Source: an uncultured Rubritalea sp. (GTDB lineage Bacteria; Verrucomicrobiota; Verrucomicrobiia; Verrucomicrobiales; Akkermansiaceae). From it: 64,000 nucleotides of DNA. The DNA is taken from the NCBI GenBank assembly GCA_937981665.1, contig CALJOJ010000021.1, forward strand, positions 81,033-145,032, given 5' to 3'. The notes beneath the pieces are model-generated. The model was given only the letters and a program-made list of their open reading frames with translations, did not search any database and had not been told where the DNA came from. The first letter of the stretch is position 1; every line of letters begins with the position of its first letter. Below are positions 37,317 to 46,408 of the stretch, piece by piece. The translations under genes and the position numbers were made by a program.

Positions 37317-38996
37317 ATGAGAAAACTTACCATTATCTTTTCACTCATCGCATTGATTGCGACCTTCGCCATAGCACCCCAAGCACAGGCCGCATCTGCA
37401 GAACCAGCATACGAAAAAGGCCAACACGGTCTTACCAAAGACCAGCACGCTGTATTTCCTAAACCTCTTGCCGCTTATGAAGAGAAAGTAGACGAAACTG
37501 GTGAAATGGATCTCATGGAGACACTCAAATACCGCGCTACCGATAAGAATAACTTCAACATCGTAGCCACGCTCATCTTCATCTGTGCTATCGTCCACAC
37601 ATTCCTAGCCGGCTACTTCTTAGAAATGGCACATAAGCACGAACACCGTCAGAACAAGCTCAACGAAGAGCGCGGCAGAACAGCTTGCGCTAAGCCAGAA
37701 GACGATGCCAAGTGCGACGTCTCATTCCGCGCTCACCTCTTCCACTTTCTAGGCGAGGTCGAGGCCATCTTCGGCATTTGGGTTATCGCTCTCGTTGCTG
37801 CCATTGCTTACTTCTTTGGTTTCGGAGAAGTAGTGAACTACATTGGTCAGGACGTGAATTTCACTGAGCCACTCTTCGTAGTAATCATCATGGCTATCTC
37901 AGCTACTCGCCCAGTAATCCGCTTCGCTGAAATGATCGTAGGTAAAATAGCAGGTCTCATGGGCGGTGGACCAGCAGCATGGTGGCTATCAGTTCTTACC
38001 ATCACACCTCTTCTAGGTTCATTCATCACTGAGCCCGCAGCCATGACTATCGCAGCCATGCTTCTCGCTAAGTGGTTCTTTGATAAGAACCCACCAGTAA
38101 AGTTTGCCTACGCAACCCTCGGTCTACTCTTCGTAAACATCTCTGTAGGTGGAACGCTCACTCACTTCGCAGCTCCACCAGTACTCATGATCGCTCAGAA
38201 ATGGGACTTCGGCATGAGCTACATGTTTATGAACTTCGGATGGAAAGCCATCATCGGTATTTTTATCGCTAATGCGTGCTACTTCACCTACTTTCGTAGG
38301 TACTTCGCAGACCTTGAAAATGCAGAAACAAAAAATAGCAACGAACGGAGATGGGACGAGCGTGAAGACTCTATCCCTCTCTCAGTGACACTTTCTCACC
38401 TAGGTTTCCTCGCATTCACTGTTCTTACTGCTCACCACCCAGCACTATTCATCGGTGGATTCATGTTCTTCATCGGCTTCACTCAGGCTACTGGCCATCA
38501 CCAAAATGACGTCTCCATGAAGTCTCCACTCCTAGTAGGATTTTTCCTCGCTGGCCTCGTGATTCACGGTGGTTGCCAAGGCTGGTGGATCGAGCCTCTC
38601 CTCGTAGCATTCCAAGAGCAGACTGGTATTCTCACTATTGGAGCTACAGTTCTAACAGCATTCAATGACAACGCAGCCATCACCTACCTCGCATCACAAG
38701 CTCCTAGCTTGAGCATCGGTGCCAAGTACGCAGTGCTCGCTGGTGCAGTTACTGGTGGCGGCCTTACCGTTATCGCCAATGCTCCAAACCCAGCTGGACA
38801 GTCAGTACTCGGTAAGTTCTTCAAAGGTGGCGTATCACCAGCTAAGCTTGCACTAGCTGCCATCATCCCGACAGTTATCATGGGGCTCTGCTTCACTTAC
38901 CTTCCATCATCTGGAATGACAGTCGACCCTAAGGAATACAAATCTGATGTGAAACCAGAGATCGAAGAAACCACCATGATCCAACAAGATCAATAA
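37317..38996 (+). CDS. Putative Na+/H+ antiporter (PF07399-type)
   Basis: 559 residues. A cleavable signal peptide (MRKLTIIFSLIALIATFAIAPQAQA) is followed by about 12 membrane helices. Conserved stretches include LTITPLLGSFITEPAAMTIAAMLLA and NISVGGTLTHFAAPPVLMIA, with a repeat-like counterpart in LTAFNDNAAITYLASQAP and GGGLTVIANAPNPAGQ. These fit the putative Na+/H+ antiporter family related to the NhaD/CitMHS ion transporters. A charged loop at about 105-125 contains two Cys residues. Confidence 0.85.
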   Translation: MRKLTIIFSLIALIATFAIAPQAQAASAEPAYEKGQHGLTKDQHAVFPKPLAAYEEKVDETGEMDLMETLKYRATDKNNFNIVATLIFICAIVHTFLAGYFLEMAHKHEHRQNKLNEERGRTACAKPEDDAKCDVSFRAHLFHFLGEVEAIFGIWVIALVAAIAYFFGFGEVVNYIGQDVNFTEPLFVVIIMAISATRPVIRFAEMIVGKIAGLMGGGPAAWWLSVLTITPLLGSFITEPAAMTIAAMLLAKWFFDKNPPVKFAYATLGLLFVNISVGGTLTHFAAPPVLMIAQKWDFGMSYMFMNFGWKAIIGIFIANACYFTYFRRYFADLENAETKNSNERRWDEREDSIPLSVTLSHLGFLAFTVLTAHHPALFIGGFMFFIGFTQATGHHQNDVSMKSPLLVGFFLAGLVIHGGCQGWWIEPLLVAFQEQTGILTIGATVLTAFNDNAAITYLASQAPSLSIGAKYAVLAGAVTGGGLTVIANAPNPAGQSVLGKFFKGGVSPAKLALAAIIPTVIMGLCFTYLPSSGMTVDPKEYKSDVKPEIEETTMIQQDQ

Positions 38997-39021
38997 TCAA
39001 AATCACTACCACTCTAAGCAC

Positions 39022-39630
39022 ATGTTTACTGGACTCGTAGAAGCCACTGGCACCATCACCGAGATCACTGATCTCGGTGACCAATCTCGCTACCAAGTAG
39101 CGATCCCATTTGCCAATGAGCTAGGACTCGGTGACTCTGTTGCTACGAATGGCTGCTGCCTCACTGTTGCTGAGCTGGGAGAAGGCTCAGCATCTTTTGA
39201 TCTACTCCACCAGACACTCAAGGTCACCTCACTCGGCTCACTCAAAATAGGCTCTATCGTGAACCTAGAACGCGCCCTCCTACCCACTCAGAGACTCGGC
39301 GGACACTTCGTCCAAGGACACGTGGACGACACCGGCACACTCGCTGACCTCTCCATCCACGGACAGGATCATAAATTAGTAATTTCCCTCCCTGCAAACA
39401 TCGCTAAATACTGTATTGATAAGGGGAGCATCGCCATCGATGGCATTTCACTCACCATCGCAGAGCTGAAGCCTGCGACTGCTCAAGAACTAGCGACCGC
39501 TACATTCTGGATCACTCCACATACTTTTAAAGAAACCCACCTTCACGGACTCGAAGTAGGCTGCCCTATCAATCTTGAAGCCGACCTCCTAGCTAAGTAC
39601 ACCGAAAAGCTTCTCGCTGATCGTACTTAG
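39022..39630 (+). CDS. ribE: Riboflavin synthase (alpha chain)
   Basis: 202 residues. The enzyme dismutates two 6,7-dimethyl-8-ribityllumazines to riboflavin. It has two lumazine-binding repeats: MFTGLVEATGTI with NGCCLTVAELGEGSASFDLL, and GGHFVQGHVDDTG with AIDGISLTIAEL. No other rib gene is nearby and I see no FMN riboswitch upstream. It follows the antiporter gene by 25 bases. The annotation is certain as to family; the symbol may be ribC or ribE depending on convention. Confidence 0.95.
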   Translation: MFTGLVEATGTITEITDLGDQSRYQVAIPFANELGLGDSVATNGCCLTVAELGEGSASFDLLHQTLKVTSLGSLKIGSIVNLERALLPTQRLGGHFVQGHVDDTGTLADLSIHGQDHKLVISLPANIAKYCIDKGSIAIDGISLTIAELKPATAQELATATFWITPHTFKETHLHGLEVGCPINLEADLLAKYTEKLLADRT

Positions 39631-39637
39631 ATAGAAG

Positions 39638-40111
39638 TTACCAGTCCTTATAAGGATTCTCTGTTAGACAAACATTGAAATAGCGCGGATCATCAGATAC
39701 ACATTTCCCTACCCACTCTGGTAGAGAAAATTTCTCATCTTCTGAGCTAAGTTCTATCTCGGCTATCTCTAACCCTTCATTTTCTCCAGAGAAAATATCT
39801 ACCTCCCACGTCATACCCTCGTATTCCACCAGGTATCGGAGCTTCTCTATAAGCGTCGTATCTGAGATCTCCTCCAACAATACCTCAGCATCAACGAGCG
39901 GTATCTCATACTCAAACTCCGATCGACTAATCCCAAGCTTACCTACGCCCTTCCCCTTCAGCGTGAGAAAACCCTTATCACCAGCGATCCTCACCCTAAC
40001 AGCAGTCTTACTCACCGTCTTAATATAACCTTGTCGGTATAAAACCCCTTCACTAGCGGAAGACTTCCAGTCATCATTCTTAATCAGAAATTTATGTTCT
40101 ATCTCTAGCAT
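39638..40111 (-). CDS. CYTH domain protein
   Basis: 157 residues. It opens with the family signature EIEHKFL (ExExK), followed by RQGYIKTVSKTAVRVRI, GFLTLKGKGVG, RSEFEYEIP, a VDIFSGENEGLEIAEIEL acidic strand and the C-terminal NPY. This is the metal-binding tunnel fold that hydrolyses inorganic triphosphate or related phosphates. The cellular substrate is unknown. It is convergent with riboflavin synthase, seven bases apart. Confidence 0.9.
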   Translation of the reverse strand: MLEIEHKFLIKNDDWKSSASEGVLYRQGYIKTVSKTAVRVRIAGDKGFLTLKGKGVGKLGISRSEFEYEIPLVDAEVLLEEISDTTLIEKLRYLVEYEGMTWEVDIFSGENEGLEIAEIELSSEDEKFSLPEWVGKCVSDDPRYFNVCLTENPYKDW

Positions 40112-40450
40112 ATGTTCGTATTTGTTTTTATTCGTCCTCTAAAAAAAGCGAGGCCCCCGGGGGAGAACCCAGAGACCTCTGTACAATCGCTAAAATAAGA
40201 ATTGCTTCCTACTAGCGTCCTGCGGTTTGGCAGACCTGTCTTGTGATATATTCACTACCCAATGTCAACCGATCAATCTCAATGATGACCAATTACCCTT
40301 CCAAAAAACCTCTAGCAGCTAACTACCTCATCATATCCAAAGCTCCAAAAAACCACCCATTCATCTCCATCCATCCTTATGCTGTAAATTCAGCGTGAAA
40401 GGACAAGAGAAGGGTTGCAGTTCTAAGCATTTCCGTCTATCTATCCACCC
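40112..40450. other. Intergenic region with minus-strand terminator, possible small RNA
   Basis: A 339-base gap. On the minus strand GAGG (40177-40174) and CTGGG pair with CCCGG and CCTC, forming an interrupted GC-rich stem that runs into seven T (complement of 40141-40147). This terminator points away from aroC and lies upstream of the CYTH gene, so something on the minus strand right of it may be transcribed. A TTGACA is visible on that strand near 40264-40259 without a well-spaced -10. I see nothing nameable in 40270-40450. Confidence 0.35.
40141..40190 (-). terminator. Predicted intrinsic terminator on the minus strand
   Basis: GC-rich interrupted stem-loop with GCGA/TCGC outer pairing possible, followed by TTTTTTT on the minus strand. 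It would end a transcript initiated to the right, within 40190-40450. Confidence 0.5.
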
Positions 40451-41539
40451 ATGTCTAGCATAATTGGTCAGAACTTTCGTATTTCCACCTGGGGTGAATC
40501 CCACGGTGTTGGCGTCGGCGTGAACATTGACGGCTGCCCACCACTCATCGAACTCTCAGAAGAAGACATCCAAAAGGAGCTAGATCGCCGCCGTCCAGGG
40601 CAAAGCGAGATAGTCACCCCTCGTAAAGAAGGTGACGTCTGCGAGATCCTTTCAGGAACATCAGAGGGCAAGACGCTCGGCACCCCGATCGGCATTCTCG
40701 TAAGAAACCAAGACCAGCGCCCATCATCCTACACAGAGATGAAGGATAAGTACCGCCCATCACATGCGGACTACACCTATGATGCCAAATACGGCTTCAG
40801 AGCCTGGCACGGTGGAGGCAGAGCATCTGCTCGTGAGACTATCGGCCGCGTGGCAGCTGCAGCAGTAGCGCAGAAGGTCATCAAGTCACTCTGCCCAGAT
40901 CTAGAAGTTCTCGCTTGGGTAAAATCTATCCAGCACATCAATGCTGACGTGAATCCTGATACCGTGACTTCAGAAGACATCGAGTCTAACATCGTCCGCA
41001 CCGGTGATGCATCGGTCATCGAGCCAATGATCGACCTCATCAAAGAGGTCCGTTCAGACGGAAATTCTATCGGCGGAGTAGTCGAGTGTGTGATCCGTAA
41101 CTGCCCAGCAGGCCTAGGAGCACCAGTCTTCGACAAGCTCGATGCTGAACTTGCGAAAGCAATGCTCAGCATCCCTGCTACAAAAGGCTTCGAACTAGGT
41201 TCTGGCTTTGCCGGCACTCTACTCACAGGCCGTGAGCACAATGACCACTTCTACATGGATGGTGACAACGTCCGCACCAAGACCAACCGCTCCGGCGGTG
41301 TCCAAGGCGGAATTTCTAACGGAGAGAACATCATTTTCCGAGTCGCCTTTAAGCCAACCGCTACCATCATGAGCGAGCAGCCTACCGTCACCTCTGACCA
41401 CGAAGAAACTGAACTCAAGGGCAGAGGCAGACATGATGCCTGCGTACTTCCTAGAGCTGTACCAATGGTAGAAGCCATGGCAAACATCATCATTTGTGAC
41501 CACCTCTTAAGGCAGAGAGCACAAATGGGTAAAATTTAA
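40451..41539 (+). CDS. aroC: Chorismate synthase
   Basis: 362 residues. AroC makes chorismate from 5-enolpyruvylshikimate 3-phosphate using reduced FMN. Signatures are [104 protein letters not shown] and [20 protein letters not shown]. Length is normal. No other shikimate genes are adjacent. Confidence 0.97.
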   Translation: MSSIIGQNFRISTWGESHGVGVGVNIDGCPPLIELSEEDIQKELDRRRPGQSEIVTPRKEGDVCEILSGTSEGKTLGTPIGILVRNQDQRPSSYTEMKDKYRPSHADYTYDAKYGFRAWHGGGRASARETIGRVAAAAVAQKVIKSLCPDLEVLAWVKSIQHINADVNPDTVTSEDIESNIVRTGDASVIEPMIDLIKEVRSDGNSIGGVVECVIRNCPAGLGAPVFDKLDAELAKAMLSIPATKGFELGSGFAGTLLTGREHNDHFYMDGDNVRTKTNRSGGVQGGISNGENIIFRVAFKPTATIMSEQPTVTSDHEETELKGRGRHDACVLPRAVPMVEAMANIIICDHLLRQRAQMGKI

Positions 41540-41632
41540 TCCATATTCATACATTTCTCGGTTGATTCCATCTCGTTCTCAGCCTAAAAACTCAACACTA
41601 CAAACAACCACTTTCCTAACTAATACAATATC

Positions 41633-43306
41633 ATGATCGAAAACATGCGCAAATACACCGGCCTTATGGTCGTCGTCCTCGTCCTCCTAGCTGCTGGACT
41701 CATCCTCACCATGGGTGATTTCAGACCTAACACAGGAAAGAGAGCTAAGGTTACAGAAGTCTACGGCACAGCCATTGACGCTCAAGAATACAGAAAAATA
41801 GGAAATAACTCTATCAACGCGATCAAACAAGCGAATGACCCACAGCTTTCCAGTTACGCACTAGACCTCATCCATAACCGCAGAATAAACCCATACGCTG
41901 CATACGGATTCTCACGTACTGGTAGCAGTAATGAGGAGATCAGGAACTTCGTAAACCGTCGCGTGGTAGTAGCTAAGACTGCTGCAGATTATGGGATTTA
42001 CCCATCTACAGAACTCGCAACAAAGCACATCAGAGAGAGAATTTTTGCTAATGAAGGAGAATTCGATGCTCCTCGTTATCAAGAATTTCTGAAAAATCTC
42101 GGTTCATCAGGCATCCAGGAAGCGGACTTCGTTAAGCTAGTGGCTGAATCACTCGCATATGAGAAACTCAAGTCCCTCGTCTCAAGCGGACTTCAGTCAC
42201 CAAACCAGCTCACTGACCGCGCGATCAAGTTTAACCAACAGACACTTAACTTCACGACCATTGACATCAGTATCGACCCATACAAAGCGGCTATCAATCC
42301 TACTGAAGAAGAGATTAACACATACTGGAAAGAGAACGACTTCAACTATCTCACTGAGCGTAAGATTAGCATCAGCTACATTGCAGAAAGCCCAGTTTAC
42401 GAGACTCCTAAGCCAGTCGCACCAGTACGTACGCCAGAGACAAAGGAAGAAGACTTTAAGAAACTCAGCGAAGAGTACACTAAATTACTCGCTGCATGGG
42501 AGATCGATGTTCAGAAGAAAGCTACTACATTGGTAGACTCTAAAATTGATGATCTCTGTTATCTCATTGATGATTCTGAAGGCTTACGCTTTGAAGAAGA
42601 AATTCAGGCTGCTGGACTCAAGCTCACCAAGACTGAGCTATTCTCAAGCAAAGACATCCCAGCAGAACTTAAAGAACTAAAGACTAAGAATGGGCAGTCC
42701 ATTGCTGACATCCTCTTCGAGATCAAGATTGCAGATTCACTCCAGTACCGCATCCCAGCTCCTATCAAGCTAGCGAGTAACGGTTGGTTCTACGTGAGAT
42801 TCGATAAGGAAGCGAAGCCTCAGCCAATGACATATGAGCAAGCTAAAGAACTAGCTAAAGCCGACATCATCCAAGAGCAAGCACACGCTGCAATGCTCGC
42901 TGAGGTAGAAGCAGTGAAAGAAAAACTCACGCAAAGCATCGCAAGTGGATCCACTCCTACTGAAGCGGCTAAGGCCAACGAACTAACAGCTCTGAAGAGA
43001 ACTGACGTAATCTACGGCCAGCTCGCTAAAGACGAGAGAGGCCAAGTGAGCATATCTGAGCACCAAGCCTTCGAGAACGCATCGATCACTGAAATGAATT
43101 CATTCGCTGAAAATAACGTAGAGAGCGATGATAAAGTCACTCTTGTTTTCCTAGAGAAAAGACACGTAGTGAACAGCTCAGAAGCTGTAGAAACAAGACT
43201 ACGTGTACAAAAAGCACGCTCAGAAATGCTCCAAGACTCAGTCTTCCGCGCATGGATGGATGATGCTGTCACTAAGGCAAACATCCCACCGATCAGCTTT
43301 AACTAA
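41633..43306 (+). CDS. SurA/PpiD-like membrane-anchored chaperone without clear parvulin domain
   Basis: 557 residues. MIENMRKYTGLMVVVLVLLAAGLILTMGDF forms an N-terminal inner-membrane anchor as in PpiD. Residues about 40-190 resemble the SurA N-terminal helical chaperone region. TERKISISYI near 240 matches the segment preceding the PPIase domain of PpiD. No parvulin signature follows; the middle is a charged helical region. It probably assists folding of exported proteins without isomerase activity. The next gene starts 40 bases on. Confidence 0.75.
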   Translation: MIENMRKYTGLMVVVLVLLAAGLILTMGDFRPNTGKRAKVTEVYGTAIDAQEYRKIGNNSINAIKQANDPQLSSYALDLIHNRRINPYAAYGFSRTGSSNEEIRNFVNRRVVVAKTAADYGIYPSTELATKHIRERIFANEGEFDAPRYQEFLKNLGSSGIQEADFVKLVAESLAYEKLKSLVSSGLQSPNQLTDRAIKFNQQTLNFTTIDISIDPYKAAINPTEEEINTYWKENDFNYLTERKISISYIAESPVYETPKPVAPVRTPETKEEDFKKLSEEYTKLLAAWEIDVQKKATTLVDSKIDDLCYLIDDSEGLRFEEEIQAAGLKLTKTELFSSKDIPAELKELKTKNGQSIADILFEIKIADSLQYRIPAPIKLASNGWFYVRFDKEAKPQPMTYEQAKELAKADIIQEQAHAAMLAEVEAVKEKLTQSIASGSTPTEAAKANELTALKRTDVIYGQLAKDERGQVSISEHQAFENASITEMNSFAENNVESDDKVTLVFLEKRHVVNSSEAVETRLRVQKARSEMLQDSVFRAWMDDAVTKANIPPISFN

Positions 43307-43346
43307 GCCATCTAACAAACCAAAATTTCAAACCACCTTTGACACA

Positions 43347-43688
43347 ATGAGCGAGGAGCTAAATGACATCTTTGATGACGCAAACGGCTCACTCGCTATC
43401 GGTGAGTTTGAAGAAGCCATCGTAGGCTATCGCAAATGCGTAGCCCTCGATGCTGACTTCTTTGATGGCTGGCAAGCCCTCGGCATGGCGCTCATGAAAG
43501 TAGGCGAGATCAAAGAAGCTATCGGCTGCGGGCTCTTAGCCGTCACTCTTCAGCCTAATGACCTTCTCGCATGGACTGCCCTCTCGCAGATGTACGTCCA
43601 GGATGAAAACATCCCTGAAGCGGAAGCAGCTAAGCAGAACGCGACTATTCTTGGCATCGGAGGCAAGGTCGATAAGACCAGATCATAG
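43347..43688 (+). CDS. Small tetratricopeptide-repeat protein
   Basis: 113 residues from the ATG at 43347; the frame is open further upstream but that part overlaps the previous gene and reads as non-coding. Three TPR-like helix pairs are visible: ANGSLAIGEFEEAIVGYRKCVALDADF, WQALGMALMKVGEIKEAIGCGLLAVTLQPND, and WTALSQMYVQDENIPEAEAAKQNA. No signal peptide is seen. It is likely a cytosolic protein-interaction module. Confidence 0.8.
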   Translation: MSEELNDIFDDANGSLAIGEFEEAIVGYRKCVALDADFFDGWQALGMALMKVGEIKEAIGCGLLAVTLQPNDLLAWTALSQMYVQDENIPEAEAAKQNATILGIGGKVDKTRS

Positions 43689-43780
43689 TAGCCCCTAACC
43701 CCCTTTTTTCTCTAACACTATAGCTCTATAGCTCTATCAATTCCCCACATAGACTATCACATCATATTTTCCACACCATC

Positions 43781-45364
43781 ATGTCTGATACATTTTACAC
43801 CACCACTGCGATCGACTACACTAATGGCAAGCCACACATCGGCCATGCCTATGAAAAAGTCCTCGCAGACGTCATCACCCGATACAAGAAACTCTCAGGA
43901 AACAAAACTTACTTTCTAACAGGAGTAGATCAACACGGTCAGAAAGTCCAGCAGACCGCTGAGAAAGAAGGCGTCCACCCTGCTACTTACGTCCGTAAAA
44001 CTACCAAGAATTTCACGAATGCATGGAAAAGCCTTGAGCTAGAATTTGATGGCTGGGCAGAGACGATGGATGACAACCACAAAGCATGTGTGGCAGACAT
44101 TCTCCAGAAACTTTACGACGAAGGGCAGATCTACAAGAAGCAGTACAAAGGCTTCTACTCTATCAAACAAGAGCAGTTCCTCACTGATAAAGAGCGCGAT
44201 GAGGAAGGAAACTTTGGCCCAGAATGGGGCATCGTGGAAGAGCGTGATGAAGAGAACTACTACTTCAAGCTCAGCGACCACGTTGAGTGGCTACGCACCT
44301 TCGTAGAAAAAAGTGAAGACTTCATCATTCCATCTTTTAGAAAGGCAGATGTTGTCAACGCCATCGAACGTGCAGAAGACACAGACCTCTGTATCTCCAG
44401 ACCTAAAGAGAGACTTCGCTGGGGCATCGAGCTCCCATTTGACTCCGAGTTCGTCACTTTCGTATGGTTTGATGCTCTCATCAACTACATTTCATTCGCT
44501 GGCTATAACAAGCCAGAAGGCTCAGACCTTCCTGGCTTCGACAAGCTCTGGCCAGCGAACCTGCACATCATAGGTAAAGACATCCTCATCCCATCACACT
44601 CTATCTACTGGCCGTGCATGCTTCATGCCATTGGCTTCAGTGATGAGCAGATGCCTTCACTCCTTGTGCACGGCTTCTGGAACATCAACAGCGGTAAGGT
44701 TTCAAAAAGTGAAATGACTCCTGAGCAGGCTGCCATGTTAGACCCAGTAAATCTCGTTGAGAAGTTCGGTGCTGACTGCGTACGCTACTACCTCGTCAGA
44801 GACATCCACACTGGTAAGGATTCTAACTTTGACCCTGAACGCCTCGTCATGCTCTTTAATACTGAGCTAGCGAATAACCTAGGTAACCTCTGTAACCGTG
44901 GTCTCAGCATGACGAAGAGATTTCTAAATGGAGCGAAAGCCGAGAGCGACTACGATGACGAGCTCAGCCAAGACCTCCGTGCACAGTCCATCACCACTAT
45001 CGCTACCTATCAAGAAGCCATGGAGCGCTACGCTGTATCTGAAGCACTCGAAGCAGTGATCAAGTATATCACGCTTTGTAATCAGTACACAGACAAACAA
45101 GCTCCCTGGTCACTCGCTAAGGACGAAACCAAAATGGCAGAACTCACCACAGTTCTCGGCCACCTCACTGAGGTAGTCGCTATCGTTTCTGTACTTCTCA
45201 AGCCAGTCATCCCTGCAGCATGCGAGCGCATACAGAAACAGCTCAAGGCCGACTTCCTCGCCGGCATCAACATCGATGATCTCAAATGGGGACTCATCCC
45301 AGTGGGTCATGAGGTAGCTAAGCCAAAACCAGTGTTCCCTCGTATCTCCCTAGAAGAAGAATAA
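43781..45364 (+). CDS. metG: Methionyl-tRNA synthetase
   Basis: 527 residues. TTTAIDYTNGKPHIGHAYEKV contains the HIGH motif and KVSKSEM is the KMSKS loop (KVSKS here). The anticodon-binding helical domain (about 380-510) contains LANNLGNLCNR and KQAPWSL. Between the two active-site motifs the protein lacks the four-Cys zinc knuckle, so it belongs to the short zinc-free class; it also lacks the C-terminal tRNA-binding (EMAP) domain. Confidence 0.95.
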   Translation: MSDTFYTTTAIDYTNGKPHIGHAYEKVLADVITRYKKLSGNKTYFLTGVDQHGQKVQQTAEKEGVHPATYVRKTTKNFTNAWKSLELEFDGWAETMDDNHKACVADILQKLYDEGQIYKKQYKGFYSIKQEQFLTDKERDEEGNFGPEWGIVEERDEENYYFKLSDHVEWLRTFVEKSEDFIIPSFRKADVVNAIERAEDTDLCISRPKERLRWGIELPFDSEFVTFVWFDALINYISFAGYNKPEGSDLPGFDKLWPANLHIIGKDILIPSHSIYWPCMLHAIGFSDEQMPSLLVHGFWNINSGKVSKSEMTPEQAAMLDPVNLVEKFGADCVRYYLVRDIHTGKDSNFDPERLVMLFNTELANNLGNLCNRGLSMTKRFLNGAKAESDYDDELSQDLRAQSITTIATYQEAMERYAVSEALEAVIKYITLCNQYTDKQAPWSLAKDETKMAELTTVLGHLTEVVAIVSVLLKPVIPAACERIQKQLKADFLAGINIDDLKWGLIPVGHEVAKPKPVFPRISLEEE

Positions 45365-45375
45365 ACAAGCTCACT

Positions 45376-45837
45376 ATGAAACTACTCATTCTACCCTTAC
45401 TCATCATCCCCGTCTTGCTGTTCAGTAACTGCGCGCAACTCTCATCAATAACGAGCGCACCGCATCGGACTGCAGTCACCGATACAGTCAGCGCCACAGT
45501 TGTTCATAGCCACCCTATTACCACTGCCAAGAATAGTGGTATTGGTAGCAAGCTAGGCAGTATTGGCGGCTCTATAGGAGGCTCTATTGGCGGATCACAG
45601 CTCGGGTCGGTAGGTACCCGCTTCGCAGGTAGCGTCCTTGGCGGAATCATTGGTGGAACAGCAGGGAGCTCTGCAGAAAAAAAAATCCGCACTAAGAATG
45701 CTCAAGAAGTCGTCCTCAACATCGATGGTAAATCTCACAGACTCATCACACCAAACAAACAAGTCTACAAGCAAGGAGACAAGGTATCCGTCACCACGAA
45801 TGTCTACGGAACTCCACTCAACATCATTTCTAACTAA
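45376..45837 (+). CDS. Glycine-zipper lipoprotein
   Basis: 153 residues. The signal peptide MKLLILPLLIIPVLLFSNC ends in a lipobox (FSNC). The middle (about 50-95) is a glycine zipper: GSKLGSIGGSIGGSIGGS, then GSVLGGIIGGTAG. This is the SlyB/17-kDa antigen style of outer-membrane lipoprotein. A C-terminal beta segment (VVLNIDGKSHRLI, VYKQGDKVSV) fits the same family. It follows metG by 11 bases. Confidence 0.8.
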   Translation: MKLLILPLLIIPVLLFSNCAQLSSITSAPHRTAVTDTVSATVVHSHPITTAKNSGIGSKLGSIGGSIGGSIGGSQLGSVGTRFAGSVLGGIIGGTAGSSAEKKIRTKNAQEVVLNIDGKSHRLITPNKQVYKQGDKVSVTTNVYGTPLNIISN

Positions 45838-45843
45838 CTCATC

Positions 45844-46356
45844 ATGCGCCCACCATCACTGCAAACCAAATCCGTCTCCGATGCATTTAACCAGCAAGGC
45901 TGGGAACACGAAGTCATGGAAGGACGTGAGGTCATCTCTACCGTATTCGAAGCCCATCACACACGTGTGCAGCTCTTCGCCCAGACATTCACTCAGCTCA
46001 ATGCTCTGAGCGTAGTAGGCGAGACATCCATGCCGATGGATGAGCTCAAGATCCCCTATTTATTAGAACTACTCCACCGAGCAAATAAGCAAATGAACCT
46101 AGGTGGACTGGAATATGACCTCGACAGACAACGCGTCGTCTTCCGTGTTACTAACATTTTCGAAAAAGAAAAATATGATGCTGATATCATCTCTACTATG
46201 GTCCACTGCACGATCGCCGAAGTAGATAGAATCACCCCGTATTGCGCTATCGTTCAGCAGACCGCTGACGACCTTATCGAGGACTTAAACATAGAAAGAC
46301 TCCTGCTCAGAGAAGACCTCATCCCGCCAGTGCCAGGTGACGAAGACCAGCTTTAA
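45844..46356 (+). CDS. YbjN-like domain protein of unknown function
   Basis: 170 residues, no signal peptide. The alternating strands and the segment NKQMNLGGLEYDLDRQRVVFRVTN are typical of YbjN-like proteins, which share a fold with type III secretion chaperones. It starts six bases after the lipoprotein gene and is likely co-transcribed with it. No specific partner can be named. Confidence 0.65.
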   Translation: MRPPSLQTKSVSDAFNQQGWEHEVMEGREVISTVFEAHHTRVQLFAQTFTQLNALSVVGETSMPMDELKIPYLLELLHRANKQMNLGGLEYDLDRQRVVFRVTNIFEKEKYDADIISTMVHCTIAEVDRITPYCAIVQQTADDLIEDLNIERLLLREDLIPPVPGDEDQL

Positions 46357-46408
46357 ACGTCCTAATCAGAGGCGCCAAACCAACATACAAATCTAAACTA
46401 TATATAGC

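Noticed and set aside
40141..40260. Region considered as SRP RNA because of CAGG and GGAAGC segments on the minus strand
   Set aside because: The segments do not sit in a proper domain IV hairpin, and a much better SRP RNA exists at 49512-49610.
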